The position numbers and the translations under genes are program-made. This document shows positions 1 to 9,241 of a DNA stretch of 27,735 nucleotides, piece by piece. The stretch comes from Asterionellopsis glacialis (Eukaryota > Bacillariophyta > Plagiogrammaphyceae > Rhaphoneidales > Asterionellopsidaceae), in contig WKLE02000588.1 in assembly GCA_014885115.2 (NCBI GenBank), positions 1 to 27,735 of the forward strand. Direction: 5' to 3'. Positions within the stretch are counted from its first letter, which is position 1, and every line of letters begins with the position of its first letter. Under the pieces are notes generated by a model. That model made no database searches, was not told the origin of the DNA, and worked only from the letters and a program-made list of their open reading frames with translations.

Positions 1-951
1 GTTTTGAAAAAAAAAGGTTTACGCACAGGAGTGAAAAAACAGGGTACTACTACCTTAAATAAGGGCGCCTTTTTGGTATTAATTATAGTCACGCATTGAC
101 GTTGAGTATCATATGTAGAGAAAGCAATCACCAGGAAAGTAGGTCCTAGAGATAATCTCTTAAAGTGGGGTTATGATTTTTTATGATGTAATGCCAAAAG
201 TCTATCCCTAACCCTCTCCCTTCAGGGAGCCATGATGGAAAAGAGAACAGAACTTCAAGACAGTACCGGTATTACCATAAAAAGAGAACTTCTATTAGAC
301 TAGAAAAATCCATTAGTAATAATATCTCTGGCAATCGTTCTCGACCAATGGCTTGAAAGAACTCATCAACAAGCCACTGCCGATTCTACACCCTTCAACC
401 AAGGATTCAATCTCTGTATTTGATAGGAAAGCGCGAGGTACGAAGGATCCACACGGGCACATGATTACAGTCAGTCTGCCCCCTGTCAGATGAACTGCCC
501 TTGAAAAAAATTCCATGTTATCTACTAAAAATAAAATTCAGAGTAGACTTAAACAAAACTATGTTGATGGAACAAGGCGATATACCGTAGGAACTTTTGA
601 AAATATAAAAAATCCCTAAAATAAGATTTACGTTCCACATGTCTCAAAAAGCTATTTTTTCTGACAACTCAAAGAGGCTTTATGGACAATCGTGAATGAT
701 AAAGATTGCGACGAATAAAAAGTAATCTTTGATTGAGCTGATGTGGAAAAAGGTTGAGTACGGCTGCAAAGGACTATTCCGTTGTCAACATACGTTTCTC
801 ATAAACGCATACATAGACACCTCAATCAAAAAATAGAAACGGGCGATAGTTCAATGTTTCATTGACCCCAGCTTTTGGTGCAGTATGATATAAATAATAT
901 CATCTAAACAAAGTTGATATACCTGGTACGGCAATGTGTGCATGTCGCCTT
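1..951. other. Gene-poor 5' flank
   Basis: No convincing gene. The only ATG-started frame (minus strand, 313-516, 67 codons) has no recognisable motif. A short perfect inverted repeat (ATGATAT, 5-nt loop, ATATCAT) at 885-903 lies just beyond the stop of the HSF gene and could fall in its 3' end. A ten-of-eleven match to the dispersed GTACCWGGTAC palindrome lies at 920-929. Confidence 0.5.
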
Positions 952-2178
952 TTACGCAGCACGGGCTTTTTCAATCTTTTGCTTTGGAAAATAAAATCTT
1001 TCTCCCGAAGAAAATGTTTGATAGGCTGTCAATGTGTCGAAGCACTCATCATTTGGCTTCTCTTGGAAGTCTAGTGGAGTACAATCGAATGATTCAATGG
1101 ATACAGAGCATTGTCCATGGCATTTGTTGGATTTTTCCGCCTGCTGAGAAACAGCAAAATGAAACATACATAGAGAAGACAAGATGTTAGACAAGTATGG
1201 TTGACTAACAATATGCAGACATCAATAAGCAAGGATCCTACTTACAATATGACGATATTCTTGTGGCAATTGCAACTGTACCTGTTGCGGAGATGAATTA
1301 TGGTCCCCGTCGTCTTCCAACATATTTATGAGCAAGTCAGCCCAACCTGAATCATCTTCCGGGACCTGTTCCAAGTCATCTATATTGAAGGTTGTACCAA
1401 GGCAATCAGAGAAGATTGGATCAAGCTCGGTGTGGTCTTCTGAAACGATACCACAATCAGAAGTTTCCGAATGTAAAGATCCTTCGGAAACCGACTGTGC
1501 CGGTTGGGTAGTAGAAGGCTCGTAGAAGGCATCAGTTTGCGTTTCAAATTCTACTGATGGTGCTTGCTTTGGTTGGGAGCTACAAGGCGTCGGTGTGTCA
1601 TGGGTAGTTACCAAATTGCTGCTGCCAACATGGTCAGGCTTTTGTTCTAAATCAGTTGTAGTAGAAAGGCTCTGAAGGTATGCTTCTACGTAGTGCGCAT
1701 TACTAGGTTGACGAACTCTAGTTCCCTTGACGCGTACTCTGTTAATGCTATCAAGAAGAAAGTCTGCTCCGCGAATGAATGCATGATGGTAGTACCCGCC
1801 TCTATCAGAACCGCGGTAAAGTCGCTGGAAACCATAGAGATTTAGTTGGCGCTGGAAGGAAGAGTACTTGCTTTGACGAAAGTGCTTGGGCATGATTATT
1901 TTGACAAATTGCTTGGGTTCGTGAACGACAAATGCTCTTCCGTGAGGTCGCCACGACACGATATGAGCCATGCCATTGTGTTCAACTTCTTCAAGTATTT
2001 CATAAAGTTTGCGTGGGAATGGTGTTCTTGGTACATGCTTTCGCTTCGATGTCCGTGGCTCATCGACACTTTTGACTTGTTCTGGTTCAATGATTCCATT
2101 TGATTTCGATTGAGAGAAGGACGAGGTCACCGAAATGATTTCGGTGGAACGCTTCGTTTGGTTAATGGTTTTCTGCAT
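952..2178 (-). CDS. Heat shock factor (HSF-type transcription factor), two exons
   Basis: This is a nuclear DNA-binding transcription factor of the HSF family. Exon 1 is 2178-1246 and exon 2 is 1143-952, joined across a 102-nt intron with a GTAAGT donor and a TTTCTCAG acceptor. The join is phase 0 and gives about 374 residues. Without splicing, the frame stops eight codons past the donor. The HSF winged-helix domain spans about residues 53-155, with FPRKLYEILEE at its start and the recognition-helix block RQSKYSSFQRQLNLYGFQR. A basic run (SKRKH) precedes it. The C-terminal half is Ser/Thr/Gln-rich and acidic. It contains GWADLLINMLEDD, an aromatic/hydrophobic/acidic patch resembling an AHA activation motif (inference). 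I see no clear heptad-repeat trimerisation region. Diatoms carry many HSFs, so the target genes cannot be guessed. The domain is secure; exon 2 is likely. Confidence 0.9.
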
Positions 2179-2279
2179 TGTCTTTTCGTTTACTGAAATT
2201 TATGACATATAAATGAAGTCTAGAGATAGATCTCTTTTGTGTTGTGTTGGTTATTCTAGTCGTAGTTGTGCGAGGAAAA

Positions 2280-2321
2280 GAATATTCTGAATAAACAATG
2301 TTCTTTTCTTCCAGACTGGAA
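2280..2321. promoter_or_regulatory. Heat-shock-element-like sites upstream of the HSF start
   Basis: GAATATTC at 2280-2287 is a head-to-head GAAnnTTC pair. TTCCAGACTGGAA at 2309-2321 is a palindrome whose TTC and GAA lie 10 bp apart, as in a gapped heat-shock element. Both lie 100-145 bp upstream of the HSF start codon, and a TATATATA stretch lies at about 2330-2340. Autoregulation by an HSF is possible, but such short sites also occur by chance. Confidence 0.35.
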
Positions 2322-2761
2322 ACACAGTATTATATATATAGACTACAGTACACACAGTACGAAAAAAGGATGGAAAATTGATGGATTTTGATGGAACATC
2401 CCTGTCATCATATATGATAATTAGTAAATATTGGGATGTGACTTCTATAAGAATAATAAGGAATCGTATCTGTAAAAAGGCTTAGACCTGAGATTTAACC
2501 CTTCTTGTGCAGTCATTACAGGAGCATGTCGCCGTACATGTATCTGAAAACACGTGGCGGTACTCGACATCTATACATAGCATGTAAGGAAATTGAAAGA
2601 AGCGGCGTTAAGCAAAACAGGTTGTAAATAGTTTTTTTAGCTTCTACTAAGGAAACAAGTGACACCATTTTCTGAATACAACAAACATCCGAAGAATCGA
2701 GTACCGTTTGTGAAAAAAAAATGTGTGAACCGTTGAAATTTCATGATCTGTGAATTTTGGA

Positions 2762-2808
2762 TGACGTAACGGATGACATCATTTGACGTCAAACCGGGAA
2801 TGACGTCA
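2762..2808. promoter_or_regulatory. Cluster of cAMP/CO2-response-like elements
   Basis: TGACGTAA (2762-2769), TGACGTCA (2784-2791) and TGACGTCA (2801-2808) lie within 47 bp. TGACGT-core elements are known bZIP sites, and in the diatom Phaeodactylum they mediate CO2/cAMP control of carbonic anhydrase genes. They lie about 585-630 bp upstream of the HSF start and immediately before a doubled GTACCWGGTAC palindrome. Which gene they serve is not shown by the sequence. Confidence 0.5.
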
Positions 2809-2826
2809 GCTTGGAGATAGATGTAC

Positions 2827-2844
2827 GTACCAGGTACCAGGTAC
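2827..2844. repeat. Doubled GTACCWGGTAC palindrome
   Basis: Two overlapping exact copies of GTACCAGGTAC occur at 2827-2837 and 2834-2844. This is one of several intergenic copies of the motif in the window; see the separate finding. Confidence 0.7.
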
Positions 2845-2910
2845 GTGAGGTATCCGGTTTTTATTCGTACGAAACTACCGGGCTCCGTCTGGTCTGTAAG
2901 AAGAGAAAAG

Positions 2911-2967
2911 TAGGACTAGCCTCTCTCTAGAGGTGCTAGCTCTAGAGAGGGAGCTAGACTATTCCTA
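2911..2967. repeat. Imperfect inverted repeat (hairpin)
   Basis: The left arm 2916-2932 and the right arm 2940-2957 are reverse complements except for one extra base, around a 7-nt loop. Outer arms TAGGA (2911-2915) and TCCTA (2963-2967) extend the symmetry. Both arms are built on CTAGAG/CTCTAG. It lies between the HSF promoter and the 3' end of the next gene. It could be a miniature-element remnant or an RNA hairpin; no terminal duplication was found. Confidence 0.5.
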
Positions 2968-3400
2968 GAAGAAACAAAAAACAACAATTTTTTTTTCTAG
3001 AGACTAGTCTTGTCTTGTCTATAGAGTGCATGCATTTTGAATGTCGACTCTGCCGAAAATAGATTACCGGAACGAAAACCTTTTTACCCCGTAATTTGTT
3101 TATAGTCAATGATGCCTTACTATTGTTATTGAAAATGCCATTCTTATTTTAAATGTAAGCAGATTGAGGTATCGGAAAGGTGGAAATTTGGGAGCTCAAG
3201 CCAAACTCGGCGGGAACAAATATCTTTCGAATTTCATAAGACTATAGCAGAAGGAGGATACAGTACTTGGTTAATGACATTCATTCTCATGCATACTTCT
3301 CATGAACTCTGAGCGAAGTTCACTACAGGTAATTAGATTGTCAGAGTGTTCGACATCGTTCAGGTGTGTGATTTTTTTTGTTTTTGGTACAGACTAGTGT

Positions 3401-4630
3401 CTAGTAATCTTTACTTTCCATTGTTATAAGTTCATCAATAATGAGGCCAATAAAGCTTGTATACATAACACCTGCACTCCCATCCAGGAAATGCTCAAAA
3501 AATGTACTACGGAAAGATGAAAAATCATGGCCCTTGGTATTACCATGATTAGGAGTGGACGTTAAAGCTTGGATTCCAGTAAAAGCAGATTCAAGACTCA
3601 TTCCATCAATATCACCAATTTGATCTTTTGATGAGAAATGATTGTTACTCACAACTCTGTTTTTTCTATCATGACTGGCTTCCTCGATTATACCGTCTTC
3701 AATGTCATGATTCGGATGTTGTGCTATTGCACCGCGAGGATGGACAAGATCAGATTTTCTGTCTTCTACTTCTTCGTCGCCGTCTAATTCACTGTATTCA
3801 TAATGTTGTCCGTTTTCACTTTTATTTTCTTTCTGTTGTAGCGAGTATTGGTTTTGCAGTTGTTGAATATTTTGCACAAGGATGGTACTATTTCGTCGTA
3901 AACTATTCACATCTTGTTGTAAATGTTCATTTTGATCAATCCACTTGGCACGTGATTGAATTAAATGAAAAGAACATAATACAGCAATCATGGTTGTTTC
4001 TAATAATTCAAATATAGTTTGTTTGGTGTAATGAAAGCCAATCATGGCCAATACAGTGACCAGTTCACCAGATATACTTAACCATTTACAATCCGTAAAC
4101 AAATGAATTAAGATCATATCAAAAAATACAACAACAGAATGTATGACATATGCTGATGGTTTCGTATCGAGTATTAAACGGATGGTCAATATTATACATG
4201 ATGATATTGTGAATAGCACGGCAAACACACGTCGTTCTAGTTTCCAAGAACTTGGAAACGACAAGGAAGAAGAAATATACACAAATGGCGAGGACGACGA
4301 TGATGAATCATCCATGGATTCATTTTCTTCCTGTACTTGTTGTTTCAGATCATTCTTGTTGTTTCCCTTTTCCTCGACTTTAGTAAGACTCAAAATTTCA
4401 CCACAATCATCTTTGTCATCATGATCGTTTTGAATATCATTACGATTAGAAACCTTGAAGGATGAAGAATATTTCGATGATAATGAGGCTTCTTCAGTTA
4501 GAAGAGTCCTTGTTGTTGTTTCACCATTATGATCATCTTCGTTGTCATTGTGATCTTTCTGTGCAGTTGCGGTTGCGGTTGCGTTTTCCATACTTTTGCA
4601 TTTGGGAGTGCTCTCATCGACATCCGACAT
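3401..4630 (-). CDS. Predicted four-helix membrane protein with coiled coil, function unknown
   Basis: A 409-residue protein starting at the ATG at 4630. The frame is open upstream to about 4699 but has no earlier ATG. I do not recognise a named family. In order: a low-complexity acidic/Ser-rich N-terminus (about 1-130), four closely spaced hydrophobic helices (roughly 135-154, 161-179, 183-200 and 206-224), a Gln/Asn-rich coiled coil (about 228-270), an acidic linker, and a more conserved-looking C-terminus containing SLESAFTGIQALTS and FRSTFFEHFLDGSAG. The compact helical bundle followed by a coiled coil suggests a small integral membrane protein with a cytosolic oligomerisation arm (inference). 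There is no signal peptide. TGACG motifs lie just upstream of the start. No intron is needed. Confidence 0.75.
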   Translation of the reverse strand: MSDVDESTPKCKSMENATATATAQKDHNDNEDDHNGETTTRTLLTEEASLSSKYSSSFKVSNRNDIQNDHDDKDDCGEILSLTKVEEKGNNKNDLKQQVQEENESMDDSSSSSSPFVYISSSLSFPSSWKLERRVFAVLFTISSCIILTIRLILDTKPSAYVIHSVVVFFDMILIHLFTDCKWLSISGELVTVLAMIGFHYTKQTIFELLETTMIAVLCSFHLIQSRAKWIDQNEHLQQDVNSLRRNSTILVQNIQQLQNQYSLQQKENKSENGQHYEYSELDGDEEVEDRKSDLVHPRGAIAQHPNHDIEDGIIEEASHDRKNRVVSNNHFSSKDQIGDIDGMSLESAFTGIQALTSTPNHGNTKGHDFSSFRSTFFEHFLDGSAGVMYTSFIGLIIDELITMESKDY

Positions 4631-4706
4631 GGTTGGTGTTGACAGAATATTTTCGAAAAATGTAGGAATAGAGAAAGGAAGCCGTCGGTGGAGTGTCAAA
4701 GTCTGA

Positions 4707-4758
4707 TGACGAAATTATGACGTGAATAAAAAGATGGATATCTTTTTGGCGTGACGTA
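4707..4758. promoter_or_regulatory. TGACG(T) motif cluster in a shared divergent promoter
   Basis: TGACG (4707-4711), TGACGTG (4718-4724) and TGACGTA (4752-4758) lie in the 620-bp region between two divergent genes, the membrane protein (-) and the glycosyltransferase (+). They are bZIP-type cores. TACCAGGTAC at 4862-4871 is a ten-of-eleven match to the dispersed palindrome. Confidence 0.35.
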
Positions 4759-5251
4759 AGTATGACATGTAAAAACTTTCTTACAGAAGATATCCCTCTT
4801 CCTTAATCATTTTAAAAGCAGGGCTGACGATTCCCGCATTGACTCCTAGTCTATGACCTAATACCAGGTACATGATGAGAAGTGGTCATATACGAAGTAT
4901 ATATTTTTAAATTGAGCGTTTCGCTGGCGTGCGTTTTGCGACTTATTGCTCTTTTGGACTTGTCTTGGGCAAAAAGGTGTTTTGTTGTTACCTTACACTG
5001 TTGAAATCCAACGTCAAAGACCTGATACCTGTCTACCATATTCCGTCTGCAACTCTCAACACCTTCCAATTATATAGTGTTAACCTCCAGAAAGGTAAAA
5101 CTAAATTTGATCTCATTTTGGTGGTTCCTGGATCTACGGCTCGTCATTGACTTTTCATGAGGCCAGAACTGTTGACATTTGACACTGAAATACTATAGCA
5201 CGTGCTACTGTCTTTCATGCATATCGATAAAATAATATAGTTTGAATAACA

Positions 5252-6196
5252 ATGGATTCCAGGTGCAATAGACAACATTTCTTGGAGAATCGACCAAAAC
5301 TATGTGCAACATTGATTCTACCATTAGTTTTACTATTTTTCTGGGAATCCATTGTCACCGAAGAGAAAAGTTTGTTTCGAAGTAATGCATATATAGCCAA
5401 AAAAGGCTCAAGCATCCACATCCGTTATGGTACAGTAGGAATAGTTGGATATTGTGTTGGCGAAAAGTATCAAGATCTCAATCGTTTAGCTACATACAAT
5501 CATCGTGCCTACGCAGATATTTATGGATATGATGTCTTTCAAGGCAATGAAGATAGCATTCCAGAACAATCATTCATAACACCCCCAGCATGGCTTAAAG
5601 CGCTGTATATTTATCGGTTATTGAGTTCACCACCGCCGCCAATTGATCAACAAGAAGCAGCACAATCTGTGGAATGGTTCCTTTGGTTGGATTGTGATGC
5701 ACTTGTAGCACGATTCGACAAAAGTGTTGTACAGATACTCAAAGAATTACACGTGAAGGATGATCACAATATGGTGGTTGCCGTTGATAGATCGTCACCT
5801 TTCAATACAGGTATTATATTTATTCGGAATTGTAAGTGGTCCGAAGATTTATGGAAGAGGACATTACAAAGTGCTTCGGATGATAGTGTCCGTTATCATA
5901 AATGGTGGGAACAAAAGGCATTACACGATTTGTACAACAACAATTTACACAATGAAAGTAAACACATACACATTGTACAGGATCGATGGAAAATCAATGC
6001 TTTTGGGGGATACAATAGAGGGTATACTGAATTCACAAATGAAAGTTATATTTGGCACCGTGTACATTGTTTTAAACCTCAATGTTACAATTATTCACAT
6101 TCCTTCTTTTGTTCGAAAACCCCAAAGGGGTCATACCCACCAGAACTTTGTAAGGATGTACCACCATGGACACCACCCAATGGAACAAAGACTTAA
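5252..6196 (+). CDS. GT34-like (GMA12/MNN10 type) Golgi glycosyltransferase
   Basis: A 314-residue type II membrane protein. It has a short cytosolic tail, a signal-anchor helix at about residues 18-31, then a lumenal catalytic domain. The layout matches the galactosyltransferase GMA12/MNN10 family (GT34): NHRAYADIYGYDVF, then a donor-binding DxD motif in WLDCDALV (Asp147 and Asp149), then NTGIIFIRNCKWS (about 185-197), then WWEQKAL (218-224), INAFGG, and a late WHRVHCF in the position of the family's C-terminal His. The family transfers Gal, Man or Xyl from nucleotide sugars onto glycans in the Golgi; which sugar and acceptor apply here cannot be read. There is no intron. It converges with the LRR gene downstream. 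The length is near the catalytic core of the family, without extra domains. Confidence 0.8.
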   Translation: MDSRCNRQHFLENRPKLCATLILPLVLLFFWESIVTEEKSLFRSNAYIAKKGSSIHIRYGTVGIVGYCVGEKYQDLNRLATYNHRAYADIYGYDVFQGNEDSIPEQSFITPPAWLKALYIYRLLSSPPPPIDQQEAAQSVEWFLWLDCDALVARFDKSVVQILKELHVKDDHNMVVAVDRSSPFNTGIIFIRNCKWSEDLWKRTLQSASDDSVRYHKWWEQKALHDLYNNNLHNESKHIHIVQDRWKINAFGGYNRGYTEFTNESYIWHRVHCFKPQCYNYSHSFFCSKTPKGSYPPELCKDVPPWTPPNGTKT

Positions 6197-6487
6197 AACA
6201 TTCTGAAAAATAAAAAGTAAACTTTTACGAAGTAAATCCAATAAAAACTGCCCTTACAATGTGAGTTCCAGTACTTCTTGAAACATCGCACGGAATTAAA
6301 TATCAACACACGTACCCTTTGATGAACAATATGTAGCAATATTCAAACACTATAAGTTTCCTCATAGATTTTGTCTGAGATCAAGAGATCTCAAAGCAAT
6401 TGCGCAACATACGTAATTATCGGAGCATCGAATACACTTTGCCAGCGGAGAATTCCACGAAATGAAATCGCCCCAGCCCTAGGATTG

Positions 6488-8812
6488 CTACCGTTTGTCT
6501 TGGAAATCACAAGTGCCCCCCTCGTTGCAGCATATATTACAACAGTCAGGGTCACAATCTATTTCGTCTCCTAGGCAGTCAGCCATTATATGTATTTGAC
6601 GTGATGTATTTGCATCACAAAAAAAGTTGATATTGCCCGTCAAGTAATTCATTTGTATACCCAAGATATCCAGCGATGCCAAGTTTACCAACACAGTAGG
6701 TACTGGCCCTGTGAACTTGTTGTATGATATAATAAGATGAGACAACATCGTTAGCTTGCCAAGTTCTGATGGTAGTGGACCCGAAAATTGATTGCTGTCC
6801 ATTCGAAGTGATTCAAGTAAAGACAGATTTCCAACGGATGTCGGCATTTGACCTGTCAATTCATTGTCATTGATATGCATGTAAATCAGAGACGTTAGAT
6901 CACCAATAGACTCGGGGATACTCCCAGTTAACTGACCATATCCGAGATCCAAGTAATTCAAGGTGGTCAATCGCGTAAACGACTCGGGGATAGATCCCGT
7001 AACAGTCATATTAGACATGTAAAGTTGTATCATGTTAGGGTAGAGAGTTTGTATAGCCTCGGGGATGTTCCAAGAAATACCTTGGTTTCCTCTAAATCCA
7101 AGAAAGGTGAGAGCGTTTAACTGACTTAGGGAATCAGGTAGAGTTCCCACCAAACTATTATACTGAAGATCTAAGTTTTCCATTTGTTTAAGATTGCCAA
7201 TTTCTGTGGGTACAACTCCAGTGAGCTTATTTTTTGACAAACCCAGCCAAAGGGTCGAAGACAGCAGACCGATTGACGTTGGAATCGTTCCGCTCAAGTC
7301 GTTGGAATCTAACCACAAGTAATATAAGGATTCCATACTGGAGATATCCCGGTGTATTGGACCGGACAGATTATTATCCCAAAGCGATAACATGATAAGG
7401 TTGGATAGCTTATACATAGTACTAGGAATAGAGCCATGCAAATTATTCGAGATTAAACTTATACCGTAGAGATCTGAAAGCAAAAATAGCTCAGAAGGGA
7501 TAGTTCCCGTCATGTTGTTTGCAGCTATGATATATTTCGGTTTTTAAAAACAACGGTAAAAAATATTAAATATTCCTTTCTTGAAGAAAGTGGAAGAAGG
7601 AGCACCAATGTCAAGTGAACATTTCGACTTACCAATATCTATCCAAGATACAATTGCTTCGTTGTTGACATTTGTGCAAGACACAACACCCGACTTTGGA
7701 GGGTCTGTTATTACAGTGATCTCTGCAGCAGTAGAAGTGGCATCATTGAACCAGAGACACTCATGTACAGGCGACAAAAAATTGCAATGATTATCCCATT
7801 CGTCTCCATTTGCTGCAAAGTAGAATGTTACCAAAGCGTACCTCTGTAAAAGTCTAGTTGTAGAGGTACTTGACAAAGGGAATTCAATTTCATTGTCTTC
7901 GTCCGCCAACCACGCTGCTGCACGGTATTGTGACGAGCATGGGTCACGCAAAGTATTTGATGCGTATCCTAATGCATCTTCAATGTCGTCAAGTGCCAGG
8001 GCAAGTCGTTCACTTTGTGAAAATGTCATACATGGTGTTGGTGGATCTGTGACAATAATAGTTGGCGGTTCTGTTGATCCAGACGGTGGTGTGGTCGCGG
8101 GTGTATCAGTTGCCGGCTGCACTGTGGTGGGTTCTGTGGTTTTGGTACTACTTTCTGATTTGCTTCCAATGGCGACTCCAATTGTGACTGCAATGGCAAT
8201 TGTAATGGTAATGATCCCAATGATGTATACCCATTTGTATGTTTTCCAATGGTTCTGTTCTAGATTTTTAGCTTTGTCGTCTAATACGACACCTTCCACA
8301 AGAGGAGCATCACGGAGCATTTGTGATTCTGTTCTCGGACGACGTGCGGGTACAAATGCTTCAAGTGGACGGTTTTCATTGTTTAAATCCTCATTAATAG
8401 GTTCTTGACTTGGTGGTGAGCTACGATCTTCTTCCTCGTCTATAACAAAATGCTGAGTTTCTACTCCTGGAGGATAACTGAAGTCCTCATTAACCTCTTC
8501 TTGACTTGGTAGTGATTTACGTTCGCTAAGAGGTCGAGGGGAACTATCTACTTCATCGCTAATAAAAATATGTTGAGGTTCTTTCTTGTTTGAATTGCAT
8601 CGATGTTGAAGATCTGAATCTTCTACCTGTTTTTGGATATCTTTATGAAGTGCTTCGTTTGTTTCACATTGAACTTGGGTACCATCACTTACTAGTCTGG
8701 GTTGTATGCCTTCGTTAGAGTCATTCCTCGTTTCTTTCCAAGCAAGAGCTGCACCGCTTTCCTCTTTTTCTGTGTTTTTTTCTTCGTTGACGGTTTTTGC
8801 AAGGTAATACAT
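6488..8812 (-). CDS. Single-pass membrane leucine-rich-repeat protein, two exons
   Basis: Exon 1 is 8812-7633 and exon 2 is 7524-6488, with a 108-nt intron (donor GTAAGT, acceptor ATATCATAG). The join splits a codon as G|CT and reads WIDI-A-ANNMTGTIPSEL, restoring a broken LRR. The product is about 738 residues. The N-terminal 190 residues are hydrophilic and probably cytosolic, with no signal peptide. One helix (about 193-215) follows, then a Thr/Pro-rich stalk, then an LRR-cap region with RLLQRYALVTFYFAANGDEW and CLWF. Twelve to thirteen plant-type LRRs (core NxLxGxIP) follow, then a Cys-rich end (CDPDCCNICC). No kinase domain is present. This arrangement (intracellular N-terminus, external LRRs) recurs in diatom LRR proteins. 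Ligand recognition or adhesion is plausible but unproven. Confidence 0.85.
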
Positions 8813-9241
8813 GGCTAGCTCATTGTCATCAAAAATGATTAGTAGAGTATGAAAGAACAGCTTCTACAGAAATCAGGTTACAAAAGAGTGGAAATAATCT
8901 TTAAAAACTGCATGGGAATGAATTCTGCGATCTCCTCATAGTTTGCGAACCTACCTGGCAAGTAGGTTACGAACAAAGGTAGGACCTACGGAAAATAGGG
9001 TTAAGGTGCGTTTGCGCAGGATGGACTCTGCTAAGATACCAGGACTTCATGAAGCAGTTTGTCTCACATCTCACACATTAGCATTTTGCACAAGGTGGCA
9101 ACGCTGGTTCTCTTGATACTGTACCCACTTCCAACGCAAAATAGAAGTTAGACACGCCGAATGAACAATTAGACAAACATTTCTGAATGCTATAAATTAT
9201 GTAATAGTGTGCTATGTTTTCTTTCTAAAATCTATTTTTCT
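8813..9241. other. Intergenic, LRR gene promoter side
   Basis: No gene found. A short inverted repeat AACCTAC/GTAGGTT (8948-8954 and 8962-8968) with a 7-nt loop is the only structure I noticed. The segment separates the LRR gene start from the 3' end of tetraspan-like protein A, both on the minus strand. Confidence 0.4.

Noticed and set aside
206..218. CCCTAACCCT resembling a telomere repeat
   Set aside because: Only about two units, internal, and not repeated further; a similar single unit at about 16121 is also isolated.
313..516. Minus-strand 67-codon ATG frame
   Set aside because: No motif, no splice context and no neighbour relation; a frame this long is expected by chance.
1328..1525. 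Plus-strand frames opposite the HSF exon
   Set aside because: They are mirror frames of the conserved HSF coding strand with no domain of their own.
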